Source: Butyricicoccus sp. (GTDB taxonomy: Bacteria > Bacillota > Clostridia > Oscillospirales > Butyricicoccaceae). Taken from it: a stretch of 64,000 bases of DNA. The notes below the pieces were generated by a model that saw nothing but the letters and a program-made list of their open reading frames with translations, was not told the DNA's origin and did no database searches. The DNA lies in assembly GCA_020025885.1 (NCBI GenBank), contig JAHHRJ010000004.1, positions 1 through 64,000 of the forward strand, read 5' to 3'. Below, one piece after another: positions 17,162 through 25,496 of the stretch (position 1 is the stretch's first letter; every line of letters begins with the position of its first letter). The position numbers and the translations under genes are program-made.

Positions 17162-19606
17162 CTATAACATGTCGGGGTTCAGCTCCGCGAAAACGGTCAC
17201 CCCTCTATTTTGTTTGTCTCTTGAAAATTCTGTGAGAATGCCAGCAATGAGCTGTCTGCGCCGCTTGTTATCCGGACACCGCAAAATCAGGTGATACCGA
17301 TAACGCCCCATGACGCGCACGACAGATGCTGGTGTTGGACCCAGAACAGGGTATTTAAAATCAGCGAACTGCCCTTGCATCAAGCCCAAAATCCGCTCTT
17401 TTAACCGCAGCATTGCAGAGAGCACTAAGTTTTCTTGTTCTCCTGTTCCCGTCAGCATGAGCATTTGCTGAATGGGCGGAACCAGAAGTGCCTGCCGACG
17501 TTCCAGCTCCATCTGATAAAACTGCTTATAATCCTGACGTGCCGCACAAGAAAGCACCACATCTTCCGGATGATACGTCTGGATGATCGCCCGCCCCTGC
17601 CGGTCACGCCGACCCGCGCGGCCAACCACCTGGGTGATCAGTGCAAAGGTTCGCTCATGTGCGCGATAATCCTGTGCAAACAGAGATTGATCGGCGTCCA
17701 GAACGCCAACCAATGTTACACGGTCAAAGTCAAGTCCTTTTGCCACCATCTGTGTTCCAATCAGGATATCCGCACGTCCCTTGGCAAAAACTTCCATAAG
17801 ATGATCATGGGCATTTTTTTTGCTTGTTGTGTCTGCATCCATACGCAGTACACGCGCTGTTGGAAAAAGCTCATGCAGTTCTTCTTCCACCTTTTGTGTC
17901 CCTGCACATTCTGTAAATAAATGTGGCGAATAACATTCGGGACATTGACCTGTGATTTTCATGGATGCACCGCAAAAATGACAGATCGCACGCCCATTGA
18001 CCGAATGGTAAGTCATTGTCGTGGAGCACGAGGGACACTCTGGCACCCAGCCGCACATAGAACAGCCAATCACGCGGCTGTTGCCTCTGCGATTGAGAAA
18101 CAGGATCGTCTGTTCGTCCTTCATCAGGTTTTGCTCGATCGCTTGATGCATCGTGCGCCCAATCGTATAGTTCCAGCCTGCACGTCCCTGTCCACGCAGA
18201 TCATCAATCGTGACCTGCGGCAGCGGCACACCATGATACCGTTCAAATAATTCAAACACCGGATACTTACCCCGCATCGCACCATAATAGGTTTCGATTG
18301 CTGGTGTTGCCGAGCCCATGACCAGCAGTGCATTTGCCTGCTGCACACGGCGCTTTGCAACATCCCGCGCATGATACCGCGGAGACTGCTCGGACTGATA
18401 TGCATTGTCTTGCTCTTCATCGAGCACAATTAGTCCCAAATTTTGTACTGGCGCAAATACCGCCGATCGTGTTCCAATCACAAGATGCGCACGCCCTGAT
18501 CGAATCCGCTTCCAGCTATCATATCGCTCCCCAACTGAAAGCCCTGAATGCAGTACCGCTACGGCATCTCCAAACCGCCCCATGAACAGTCTTACAAACT
18601 GTGGCGTCAGCCCGATTTCAGGCACCAGCATAATGGCATCCTGTCCACCATCCAGCACATCTTCAATGAGTTTGAGATATACTTGCGTCTTTCCGCTGCC
18701 TGTAACACCAAACAGCAGCGCCGCCTCTGGCTTTTGTGTATGCAACAGCGCGTGAATCCCCTGATAGGCTTCTTGCTGCTCGACACTTAGTACAGGAGAC
18801 GGAACTGCCTCTACCTGTGTATCGTCTGGCATGCGCAAGCGTTCTTCATAGCTTACCTGTAACACGCCGCGGCGTACCATCCCTCGTAAAACCGCATCAG
18901 AAGCACCTGTCATATAGGAAAGCTCCTTCTGACTCATTGTGCCGCCATCCGATAGAATGGACACAACATCCATTTGCGTCGGACTTCTTCCGCGTGAGAC
19001 CTTCGCCATTGCCGCCTGTACGTCCACCGCCAAAGACAGCATCTTTTCTGTTTTGTCCTGCGATTTTTGCGCAATATTGCTATGATAAGTCAGATATCCC
19101 GCTTCTTCCAGCTGACTCAGCACAACACCTGTGGCGCGTCCATTGGTCAGCGTCTGCAATTCTTCGAGCGTACGTTCGGATCTATCGTCTGTAAATAACG
19201 CCATGACCGCATCAAGCGGTGCGCCCAGCGGATTATCTGGCTGGCGCACGAGACGATATACCTCATTGCGGCGAAACCAAAGTCCACTGGGCAACATCAG
19301 GCGCAGGCAATCAAAGAACGTACAATATAGACGCTCTTTGAGCCATACCGCAAGGCGAATCTGCTCAGAATCCAAAACAGGAGCAGCATCCAAAAGCTGA
19401 ACTACCGCTTTTAGTTTGGTGGTGTCCTGTCCTTCTGGACGCAGTAAAAGCACCATTCCCTCCACTTTTCTGTTGCCTCTGCCAAATGGCACAAGCACCC
19501 GACAGCCTACCTGCAATTGTCCCTGCAATGGCTCTGGAATGATGTAGTCATACAGTTTATCAATTGCATAAGTCGCTGCCTGTACAGCAATGGCGCATAC
19601 CTGCAT
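17162..19606 (-). CDS. priA: Primosomal protein N' (replication restart helicase PriA)
   Basis: An 814-residue PriA, the 3'-5' helicase that recognises stalled forks and reloads the replisome. The N-terminal 3'-DNA-binding domain is followed by Walker A GVTGSGKTQVYL, the Walker B box LIVLDEEQDNAY (DEEQ in place of the usual DEEH) and helicase motif GSATPAIETYYG. The zinc domain has eight cysteines in CSMC, CPSC, CHFC and CPEC, and is followed by GTQMVAKGLDFDRVTLVGVLDAD. It is embedded between coaBC and def, a common clostridial order. Confidence 0.95.
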   Translation of the reverse strand: MQVCAIAVQAATYAIDKLYDYIIPEPLQGQLQVGCRVLVPFGRGNRKVEGMVLLLRPEGQDTTKLKAVVQLLDAAPVLDSEQIRLAVWLKERLYCTFFDCLRLMLPSGLWFRRNEVYRLVRQPDNPLGAPLDAVMALFTDDRSERTLEELQTLTNGRATGVVLSQLEEAGYLTYHSNIAQKSQDKTEKMLSLAVDVQAAMAKVSRGRSPTQMDVVSILSDGGTMSQKELSYMTGASDAVLRGMVRRGVLQVSYEERLRMPDDTQVEAVPSPVLSVEQQEAYQGIHALLHTQKPEAALLFGVTGSGKTQVYLKLIEDVLDGGQDAIMLVPEIGLTPQFVRLFMGRFGDAVAVLHSGLSVGERYDSWKRIRSGRAHLVIGTRSAVFAPVQNLGLIVLDEEQDNAYQSEQSPRYHARDVAKRRVQQANALLVMGSATPAIETYYGAMRGKYPVFELFERYHGVPLPQVTIDDLRGQGRAGWNYTIGRTMHQAIEQNLMKDEQTILFLNRRGNSRVIGCSMCGWVPECPSCSTTMTYHSVNGRAICHFCGASMKITGQCPECYSPHLFTECAGTQKVEEELHELFPTARVLRMDADTTSKKNAHDHLMEVFAKGRADILIGTQMVAKGLDFDRVTLVGVLDADQSLFAQDYRAHERTFALITQVVGRAGRRDRQGRAIIQTYHPEDVVLSCAARQDYKQFYQMELERRQALLVPPIQQMLMLTGTGEQENLVLSAMLRLKERILGLMQGQFADFKYPVLGPTPASVVRVMGRYRYHLILRCPDNKRRRQLIAGILTEFSRDKQNRGVTVFAELNPDML

Positions 19607-19613
19607 TTTTACC

Positions 19614-20828
19614 TCAGCCTTTCTTTTCTTGGTGCAGTTTGAGCATCCGATCTAACAGGAGATTGGCAAGCTGTTCTTTCTGCATCAAAGACAACGCCTC
19701 CATCTGCCCATCTCGATATAATATGGTTGCCACATTGGTATCATGTGCAAAACCGGCGCCCGCAGTCTTGAGATTATTTGCCACCAGCAAATCACAATTT
19801 TTGCTTTCCAGTTTTGCCTTAGAATTTGCGATCAAATCCTGTGTCTCCATAGAAAAACCGCATACCAACTGATCGTTCCGCTTCTGTATCCCGATCTCCT
19901 TTAGGATATCTGGGTTTTTGACGAGTGCAACCGACAAATCATCTGCCTTTTTCTTGATTTTATCTTCCGCCTGCGTTGCCGGACGATAATCGCCAACAGC
20001 CGCCGCCTTGATGACCCAATCTTGCTCAGGTAGTCGGGAGAGCACTGCATCATGCATTTCCAGTGCAGAGCCAATCGGCACAACGGTTACGCCCTGCGGT
20101 GCATCTAAGCCCACGGAACCCGAAACCAGTGTCACCTTTGCCCCTCTGCGCACCGCATGTTCTGCGATCGCATATCCCATCTTTCCAGTGGAATGATTGC
20201 TGATAAAGCGCACTGGGTCTAGTGCTTCACGGGTGGGACCTGCCGTAATGAGCAAAGACAGCCCTGTAAGATCCTGTGGTGTTGCTGCGCGTACGATTGC
20301 CTCTGTAATCACCGCAGGATCAGCGAGTTTACCTGTTCCGGTATCACCGCAAGCCAGTCTGCCACTTTCTGGCTCTACAAAATGAAACCCACGTGCTTTG
20401 AGCTGTGCGATATTATCTTGCACCACTGGATTCTGATACATATTGGTGTTCATCGCCGGAGCAATTACAACTGGTGCTTTTGTTGCCATGAGCGTTGTAG
20501 ATACCATATCATCTGCAATACCGTGTGCTGCCTTGCCAATGATGTTTGCCGTTGCAGGCGCAACTACAAATACATCTGCACACTTGGCAAGCGAGATATG
20601 CTCAACTTCCCAAGTGAACGCGCGGTCAAACATATCCGTGACGACACGATTTTCAGACAGCACTTCCAGCGTCAGCGGCGTAATAAAATGCGTCGCTGAT
20701 TCCGTCATAATGATATGCACTTTTGCGCCGAGTTTGCGCAAACGGGATGTCAAATCAGCCGCTTTATAGGCAGCAATCCCACCCGTTATGCACAGTACAA
20801 TGGTTTTTCCTTCGAGTACACGAATCAT
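19614..20828 (-). CDS. coaBC: Bifunctional phosphopantothenoylcysteine decarboxylase / phosphopantothenate-cysteine ligase
   Basis: A 404-residue CoaBC catalysing two steps of coenzyme A synthesis. The N-terminal flavoprotein CoaC half (1-185) has CITGGIAAYKAADL, the PAMNTNMY motif and the ACGDTGTG cysteine region. The C-terminal CoaB half has LLITAGPTREALDPVRFISN, GKMGYAIAEH, and the Lys-rich KIKKKADD loop that binds CTP. It begins directly after rpoZ, with GAGG upstream of ATG 20828. Other CoA genes are not in the window. Confidence 0.95.
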   Translation of the reverse strand: MIRVLEGKTIVLCITGGIAAYKAADLTSRLRKLGAKVHIIMTESATHFITPLTLEVLSENRVVTDMFDRAFTWEVEHISLAKCADVFVVAPATANIIGKAAHGIADDMVSTTLMATKAPVVIAPAMNTNMYQNPVVQDNIAQLKARGFHFVEPESGRLACGDTGTGKLADPAVITEAIVRAATPQDLTGLSLLITAGPTREALDPVRFISNHSTGKMGYAIAEHAVRRGAKVTLVSGSVGLDAPQGVTVVPIGSALEMHDAVLSRLPEQDWVIKAAAVGDYRPATQAEDKIKKKADDLSVALVKNPDILKEIGIQKRNDQLVCGFSMETQDLIANSKAKLESKNCDLLVANNLKTAGAGFAHDTNVATILYRDGQMEALSLMQKEQLANLLLDRMLKLHQEKKG

Positions 20829-21185
20829 TTACATTGCCTCATGTGAATTGTCATCATCGTCCATCAGATCAGATGTATGCTGCATGTCATCGTTCTCCAT
20901 TTCGTCCTCATGCTCATCGTGCTCATCATGATCATCGAGATCGAGTATGCCTGGCAGCAGATCATTACCCAAACGGATCTCCGGCTCTACCTTTGGGCCT
21001 GGGCAGTATACAACGGTACCTGCTGCAATTTCATCCAGTGCCAGTTTAACCGCCTTGTCTGTCAGCTGCTCTTCGCTCTCCTCTGCCTCCTGTGCAATAT
21101 CGCGTGCACGCTGTGCGGCCAGATTAACCAGCAAATAACGATTTCCTACTTTGTTCATAAGTTCTTTCATCGATGGTTTCAACAT
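20829..21185 (-). CDS. rpoZ: DNA-directed RNA polymerase subunit omega with acidic tail
   Basis: A 118-residue omega subunit, which aids folding and assembly of the beta' subunit. The core (1-75) carries the family pattern NRYLLVNLAAQRARDIA and the KAVKLALDEIAAGTV helix. After residue 85 comes an unusual tail of about 35 residues that is almost all Asp, Glu and His with a few Met and Ser. Omega is usually 65-90 residues in Bacillota, so the tail is extra. It lies between gmk and coaBC in the standard gmk-rpoZ-coaBC-priA-def-fmt order. Confidence 0.9.
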   Translation of the reverse strand: MLKPSMKELMNKVGNRYLLVNLAAQRARDIAQEAEESEEQLTDKAVKLALDEIAAGTVVYCPGPKVEPEIRLGNDLLPGILDLDDHDEHDEHEDEMENDDMQHTSDLMDDDDNSHEAM

Positions 21186-21221
21186 AATCCTAATACCTCT
21201 TTTTTATCCGTTAAGTTGTTG

Positions 21222-21794
21222 TCACTTGCTAACGCGGCAGCGCTCTGCACGCAAAATAGCGCACAGGTCTGCAACCGCATCCTCTAGTATATCATTTATG
21301 ATAACATAATCAAAGCGATTTTTATAGCGAAGCTCTTCTTCCGCCTGTGCAAGACGCGCTGCTATTTTGTCTTCGTTCTCCGTGCCGCGTCCATGCAGCC
21401 GCTCAGAAAGCGCCTCGATTGATGGCGGTGCAACAAATACCATCACTGCATCTGGGCGTTTCTCATGGATCTGCATTGCCCCCTGCACTTCGATTTCCAG
21501 CACCACATCATTCCCCTTTTCCAGCTCGTCATTGACTGGCTGTTCCAATGTACCATAATGGTTGCCCACATAACAAGCATGTTCCAAAAAAGCGTCCTGT
21601 GCAATACGTGCTTCAAAATCGTCTTGGCTCAAAAACCAATAATGCGTTCCATGTACTTCGCCTTCTCGCGGCTGTCTGGTTGTCGCAGAGACTGATACGC
21701 GTAAGCGTGCATCCTGCTCCAGTACCTGACTTAAAATTGTTCCCTTTCCTGTGCCCGAAGGACCTGTAAATACAAACAACTTTCCTTTATTCAT
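21222..21794 (-). CDS. gmk: Guanylate kinase
   Basis: A 190-residue guanylate kinase that phosphorylates GMP to GDP. The P-loop is [13 protein letters not shown] at residues 8-20; [19 protein letters not shown] binds GMP, and the lid contains [11 protein letters not shown]. The ATG at 21794 starts [11 protein letters not shown] with GGAGG upstream; the frame is open further upstream across remA but that is a shadow. It overlaps remA by 8 nt. The pair remA-gmk ahead of rpoZ is conserved in Bacillota. Confidence 0.95.
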   Translation of the reverse strand: MNKGKLFVFTGPSGTGKGTILSQVLEQDARLRVSVSATTRQPREGEVHGTHYWFLSQDDFEARIAQDAFLEHACYVGNHYGTLEQPVNDELEKGNDVVLEIEVQGAMQIHEKRPDAVMVFVAPPSIEALSERLHGRGTENEDKIAARLAQAEEELRYKNRFDYVIINDILEDAVADLCAILRAERCRVSK

Positions 21795-22053
21795 CTTCCT
21801 GCACCTCCTCTGTGTCCTCATGTTCCTCTGTCCGTCCTGCAATTGTCTCAGGCTGCAGCGCAGAGAGAACCACATGGTCACTGTCCATAATGAGTACCGC
21901 GCGTGTACGGCGTCCATAGGTAGCATCGATCACAATGCCGCGATCTCTCGCCTCCTGCACAATGCGCTTGATTGGAGCCGAATCTGGGCTTACAATCGCT
22001 ACAATACGGCTTGCTGACACCATATTTCCAAACCCAATATTGATGAGTTTCAT
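21787..22053 (-). CDS. remA: Extracellular matrix regulator RemA-like protein (DUF370)
   Basis: An 88-residue RemA-like DNA-binding protein. In Bacillus it activates biofilm matrix and osmolyte genes. The conserved core [43 protein letters not shown] is complete. A short acidic tail ([13 protein letters not shown]) follows residue 75, as in the neighbouring omega subunit. ATG 22053 has GGGGGAG 5-6 nt upstream. It lies between yicC and gmk, the usual place. Confidence 0.92.
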   Translation of the reverse strand: MKLINIGFGNMVSASRIVAIVSPDSAPIKRIVQEARDRGIVIDATYGRRTRAVLIMDSDHVVLSALQPETIAGRTEEHEDTEEVQEDE

Positions 22054-22085
22054 CACAACTCCCCCATTCTCATACGGCACCTAAT

Positions 22086-22961
22086 TTATTCAATATTTTG
22101 AATCTGTTCGCGAATCTTTTCAATTTCAGACTTGAGGTCTACTACAATTTTAGAAAGCGTCACATCATTTGCCTTGGAGCCAATGGTGTTCGACTCGCGA
22201 TTCATCTCTTGCACGAGGAAATCCAGCTTACGCCCGATCGGCTTTGCGTCTTTTAGCATCTGCTCGAGCTGGCTCAAATGACTGCGCAAACGCACGGTTT
22301 CTTCATCGATTGCTGTACGGTCTGCAAAAACTGCAACTTCTGTCAGGATACGCTGTTCGTCGATGGTGGTATCTGCCAAAAGCTCCTGCATGCGCTTTTC
22401 CAACTTTTCACGGTATTCCATAGTACGCTGTGGTGCACGTGCTTCCACCTGCTCCAACAGGGATATGATGACCTGACCGCGTGCCTGTACATCCGCCGCC
22501 ATCTTCTCGCCTTCTGCCAGACGCATTGCATCAAATTCGCCTGCCGCTTCATGGAAAATTTCCGTAATGCCTGCCGTGATCTTCTCTGCATCTGGCTCTG
22601 CCTGCTTTTCTATGAACACTTCAGGCATTTTTGCAAGCGCTAAGAGTGAAATATCCTGTTCGAGACCGGTTGCGACGCTTAACTCGCGCAGTGCATTCAT
22701 ATAATGTTTTGCAAGCTCTGTATTGACGCTAATCGTGATATCATCTGCCGATGCACCGGAAATCTGAACAAAAATATCGACCTTACCGCGTGCAATGCGC
22801 TCTGCTGCTGCCTTTTTGAGTGCTTCTTCTATAAAGTTATAGGCACGTGGGCATTTGATGTTTACATCCAGATAACGATGATTGACTGCACGCACTTCGA
22901 CTGAAATTTCTTTTCCATCGATTGTTCCGCGTGCACGACCATAGCCTGTCATACTCTTCAT
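22086..22961 (-). CDS. yicC: YicC family endoribonuclease
   Basis: A 291-residue YicC/YloC family protein. Members are endoribonucleases linked to small RNA and mRNA turnover and to stationary-phase growth. It begins with the hallmark MKSMTGYGRA, has VEVRAVNHRYLDVNIKCPRA, a central helical region, and the C-terminal GRKLDFLVQEMNRESNTIGSKA block. The ATG at 22961 fits AAAGGTG 9 nt upstream; a GTG at 22973 is a weaker choice. yicC-remA-gmk-rpoZ is a widespread gene order. Confidence 0.94.
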   Translation of the reverse strand: MKSMTGYGRARGTIDGKEISVEVRAVNHRYLDVNIKCPRAYNFIEEALKKAAAERIARGKVDIFVQISGASADDITISVNTELAKHYMNALRELSVATGLEQDISLLALAKMPEVFIEKQAEPDAEKITAGITEIFHEAAGEFDAMRLAEGEKMAADVQARGQVIISLLEQVEARAPQRTMEYREKLEKRMQELLADTTIDEQRILTEVAVFADRTAIDEETVRLRSHLSQLEQMLKDAKPIGRKLDFLVQEMNRESNTIGSKANDVTLSKIVVDLKSEIEKIREQIQNIE

Positions 22962-22975
22962 TCTTTGATACACCT

Positions 22976-23494
22976 TTACTTAAAAGAATTATTAAAACGC
23001 AGTGCCCAGCCACGCAGACCCGGAAAGATCCGCGACAGGCACAAATCATAATAAACCAAAATCAAATTTCCTACGACCAAAACGATCAGGAACAATGTCT
23101 TACTGAGGATCGGAAACTCTGGCAGAAGTCCCCACCGAATACAGGTCAAAACCACAAAGATCCATACATTTGCAAATGCAAACTTGCCGATCCAGCGCAA
23201 TATGCGGCTTGGCACGCGCTCCAAATAATAGCGAATCACTGTATACAGTCCAAAGAGTCCTGCATATAGGATCGCAAGCAGCTTATCCGGAAGCAAAAAC
23301 AGTGCAAGTGCAGAGGTCGCCGCATAGACAAGGCAGCCCGTTTTACGCTCTCCCACCAAAAAAAACAATTCCGGAATAAATCCAATGAGCATACATGCCG
23401 CCCAGCTTGCAATTGACAAAAAAGTTGCGAAATAGAGCAGCACAATTGATACGCCTGTCATCATACCACCGCGCGCAATTTGCTGTGCACGCAT
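22976..23494 (-). CDS. Conserved membrane protein of unknown function
   Basis: A 172-residue integral membrane protein with about five predicted membrane segments (VSIVLLYFATFLSI, a pair around 45-95, WIFVVLTCIRW, and LFLIVLVVGNLILVY). It starts at an ATG that shares one base with the stop codon of the J-domain gene (TGATG), so translation is probably coupled. No enzymatic motif is seen. Together with the J-domain protein and the DUF5685 protein it forms a three-gene head of the long operon. The family name is not recognised with certainty. Confidence 0.8.
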   Translation of the reverse strand: MRAQQIARGGMMTGVSIVLLYFATFLSIASWAACMLIGFIPELFFLVGERKTGCLVYAATSALALFLLPDKLLAILYAGLFGLYTVIRYYLERVPSRILRWIGKFAFANVWIFVVLTCIRWGLLPEFPILSKTLFLIVLVVGNLILVYYDLCLSRIFPGLRGWALRFNNSFK

Positions 23495-24087
23495 CAGCAG
23501 CCGCCTCCACCGCAACAACAATTGAGCAGACAGTTACAATAAATGAGCTGCGCACAGAAGTCACAACAGTTGACCGTGCTCATCGGACGATAGCCGCCAT
23601 AGTTTGCGCCCATATTCAAATTATTCAGTGCGTTCTGGTACTCCATATTGGTGGAATCCATCGCGCACGCCTGTGTATAACAGCGCTGCGCCTCATCATA
23701 CCATCCCTTGCGGAAGTACACGGTTCCCATAAGGAAATACCACTCCGCATCTCGTCCAGAACAGCGCGACAACATTTCCTCTGCCATCGCAAGATTGCCT
23801 GACGTGATCGCACTGCGAATCTGGCGATAGATTCCATTGCCTGCTGTATTGTTCTGATATGAACCGCCAGAGCTGTCCTGATTTGCAGAAGAGGACTTGC
23901 CCGAACGCTGGTTCATGATCATGTCATACGCTTCATTGATCTCTTTCATGCGCGCTTCTGCAAGATCTGCCAACGGATTGTTTACATAATTATCTGGATG
24001 GTATTTACGCGCAAGCTCTCGGTATGCACGCTTGACATCATCATCACTTGTTTGTGGGGTTATGCCCAATACTTTATAAGGATCCAT
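23494..24087 (-). CDS. J-domain protein with cysteine-rich C-terminus
   Basis: A 197-residue DnaJ-like protein. The J domain (2-65) has DPYKVLGI and the Hsp70-stimulating HPD motif in KYHPDN. A Gly/Ser/Asn linker follows, then a two-helix TPR-like segment (about 100-165, AEEMLSRCSGRDAEWYFLMGTVYF). The last 25 residues hold nine cysteines, ending CCCGGGGC, which could bind metal or be lipid-modified. The start at 24087 (MDPYKVL) is chosen with GGAGG 11 nt upstream; ATGs at 24096 and 24105 are possible. It is coupled to its neighbours on both sides. Confidence 0.85.
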   Translation of the reverse strand: MDPYKVLGITPQTSDDDVKRAYRELARKYHPDNYVNNPLADLAEARMKEINEAYDMIMNQRSGKSSSANQDSSGGSYQNNTAGNGIYRQIRSAITSGNLAMAEEMLSRCSGRDAEWYFLMGTVYFRKGWYDEAQRCYTQACAMDSTNMEYQNALNNLNMGANYGGYRPMSTVNCCDFCAQLIYCNCLLNCCCGGGGC

Positions 24088-24961
24088 GCGTTTCATGTCC
24101 TCCATTTACATGATAAGTTCCATCCAGCACTTGCCGGGTAATCAGCGGCAGCCCCAGATCAATTATATTTCCAATCAGTCCCTCATCTTGGTGCAGAGGC
24201 AGCAGCTGATAGGCGTTGTGAATATCCAGCAGCGAGCGCTCCAGTGTGCGTTCCATCTGCTCTTTAATGGGTGTTAGGTCCGGCGTTTCCAGTTTGAACC
24301 TGAACCGCACTGGATTGTATGAGCCTGTCCGAAAATCGTCTTTTAAATCTGCACATGCATCAATGAGATACAGCCAGCGTCCCGTATGATAAAACATTTG
24401 CTGCATCACGCGCTGTACAAGCTCGGGCTGTTCTTTGGGTGCGATCGCCTGCAAAATACGTGCAAAGGTATCTGCTGTCCGATCAAGGGAGGGTGTTTGC
24501 TGTTTTTCAAGCACAAGCAGCTCATCTAAGCACTGTCGAATGATCACATCCAGCTCAGGCAGTAACTTTTGTGCTTTGCGGTAATCTGCGCGTACCAAAC
24601 GTTCCAAACCAACCGCTGCCATGCGTTTCGCACCAGATTCATCTTGCAGAGTATCCTGTATTTTATGATAGGTCAGCAGCGCACTAATATCTGCGGTGTA
24701 TGCAAGCATTGGCGAGGACACTGCAACTGTTTTTTTGCGAACTGGACTTGCAATACAGCGTGCGTGCTCTACCTCTGTGCATTCTGAATCGACTGCTTGT
24801 AAAATCAGTGCCAAAAAAGTCATATCATAGCTTAAAAATCCTGTTTGCAGCTGTCCATATCTGCGCCGGATCTCGTGACAAAGTCCACAATAAACACTTT
24901 GGAATCGCTCCACTTCTCTTACTTTCAATTCAGGTTTTACCGGACGGATAAATCCAAACAT
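24074..24961 (-). CDS. DUF5685 family protein
   Basis: A 295-residue protein of the DUF5685 family, common in Clostridia and of unknown function. It begins MFGFIRPVKPEL, then shows the family motif YCGLCHEIRRRYG with two cysteines four apart, and a conserved ARCIASP cysteine near residue 80. The rest is helical, with a YLIDACADLKDDF segment that recalls all-helical diiron or prenyl-transferase-like folds, but no such function is claimed. It is the first gene of the long operon and overlaps the J-domain gene by 14 nt. Confidence 0.85.
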   Translation of the reverse strand: MFGFIRPVKPELKVREVERFQSVYCGLCHEIRRRYGQLQTGFLSYDMTFLALILQAVDSECTEVEHARCIASPVRKKTVAVSSPMLAYTADISALLTYHKIQDTLQDESGAKRMAAVGLERLVRADYRKAQKLLPELDVIIRQCLDELLVLEKQQTPSLDRTADTFARILQAIAPKEQPELVQRVMQQMFYHTGRWLYLIDACADLKDDFRTGSYNPVRFRFKLETPDLTPIKEQMERTLERSLLDIHNAYQLLPLHQDEGLIGNIIDLGLPLITRQVLDGTYHVNGGHETHGSL

Positions 24962-25076
24962 GCTTTGACTCCTCTGATCACCATACCATATTCATTATAT
25001 TTTACAGGATATTCCGAAAAAAAACAAGACTACCAAAGAAAAGGCAGCCTATGTTTAAAAAATTTTTAATATTGTG

Positions 25077-25487
25077 TTACCCTTTTTTCACAATTGTAAA
25101 CACAATTTCGCCTGATTTTTTCATTTGATGATTGCGGCGGATGGCAACCAAAATACCAAGTGCAAATCCAACTGCACCGATTAAAATTGATATTCCTTCT
25201 GCCAAATGCATTGCTGCACAAATGCCATAAAACACAAAGAATAGCACCAGCGGCATCGCATAGACCAGCGCCGCCATGCCTAAAATCTGCTTGCTGGAGC
25301 CTTCTACTGTGACGATATCGCCAACCCCTGCCTGTACATGATTGATCGCAACTGCCTGAATCCTCTCAGTCGGCGCACCACATCCACCACATTTTGCGCA
25401 ATCATGTCCGCATGCAGATTGTCTCTGCACTTCAATTTCTGCGTGATGTCTATCTAAAATCTTTTTTACAACGGCTTTCTGTACCAT
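25077..25487 (-). CDS. RseC/MucC-like SoxR-reducing system family protein
   Basis: A 136-residue protein with an N-terminal cysteine cluster (CGHDCAKCGGCG, residues 27-38) and two membrane segments (about 70-90 and 97-115), the layout of the RseC/MucC family. Characterised relatives act in SoxR reduction or envelope-stress control and often sit with Rnf electron-transport genes. Here it is 9 bp downstream of an FAD-dependent dehydrogenase, so a redox role is plausible. It ends the cdaA-cdaR unit. Confidence 0.85.
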   Translation of the reverse strand: MVQKAVVKKILDRHHAEIEVQRQSACGHDCAKCGGCGAPTERIQAVAINHVQAGVGDIVTVEGSSKQILGMAALVYAMPLVLFFVFYGICAAMHLAEGISILIGAVGFALGILVAIRRNHQMKKSGEIVFTIVKKG

Positions 25488-25496
25488 TTTTATTTT

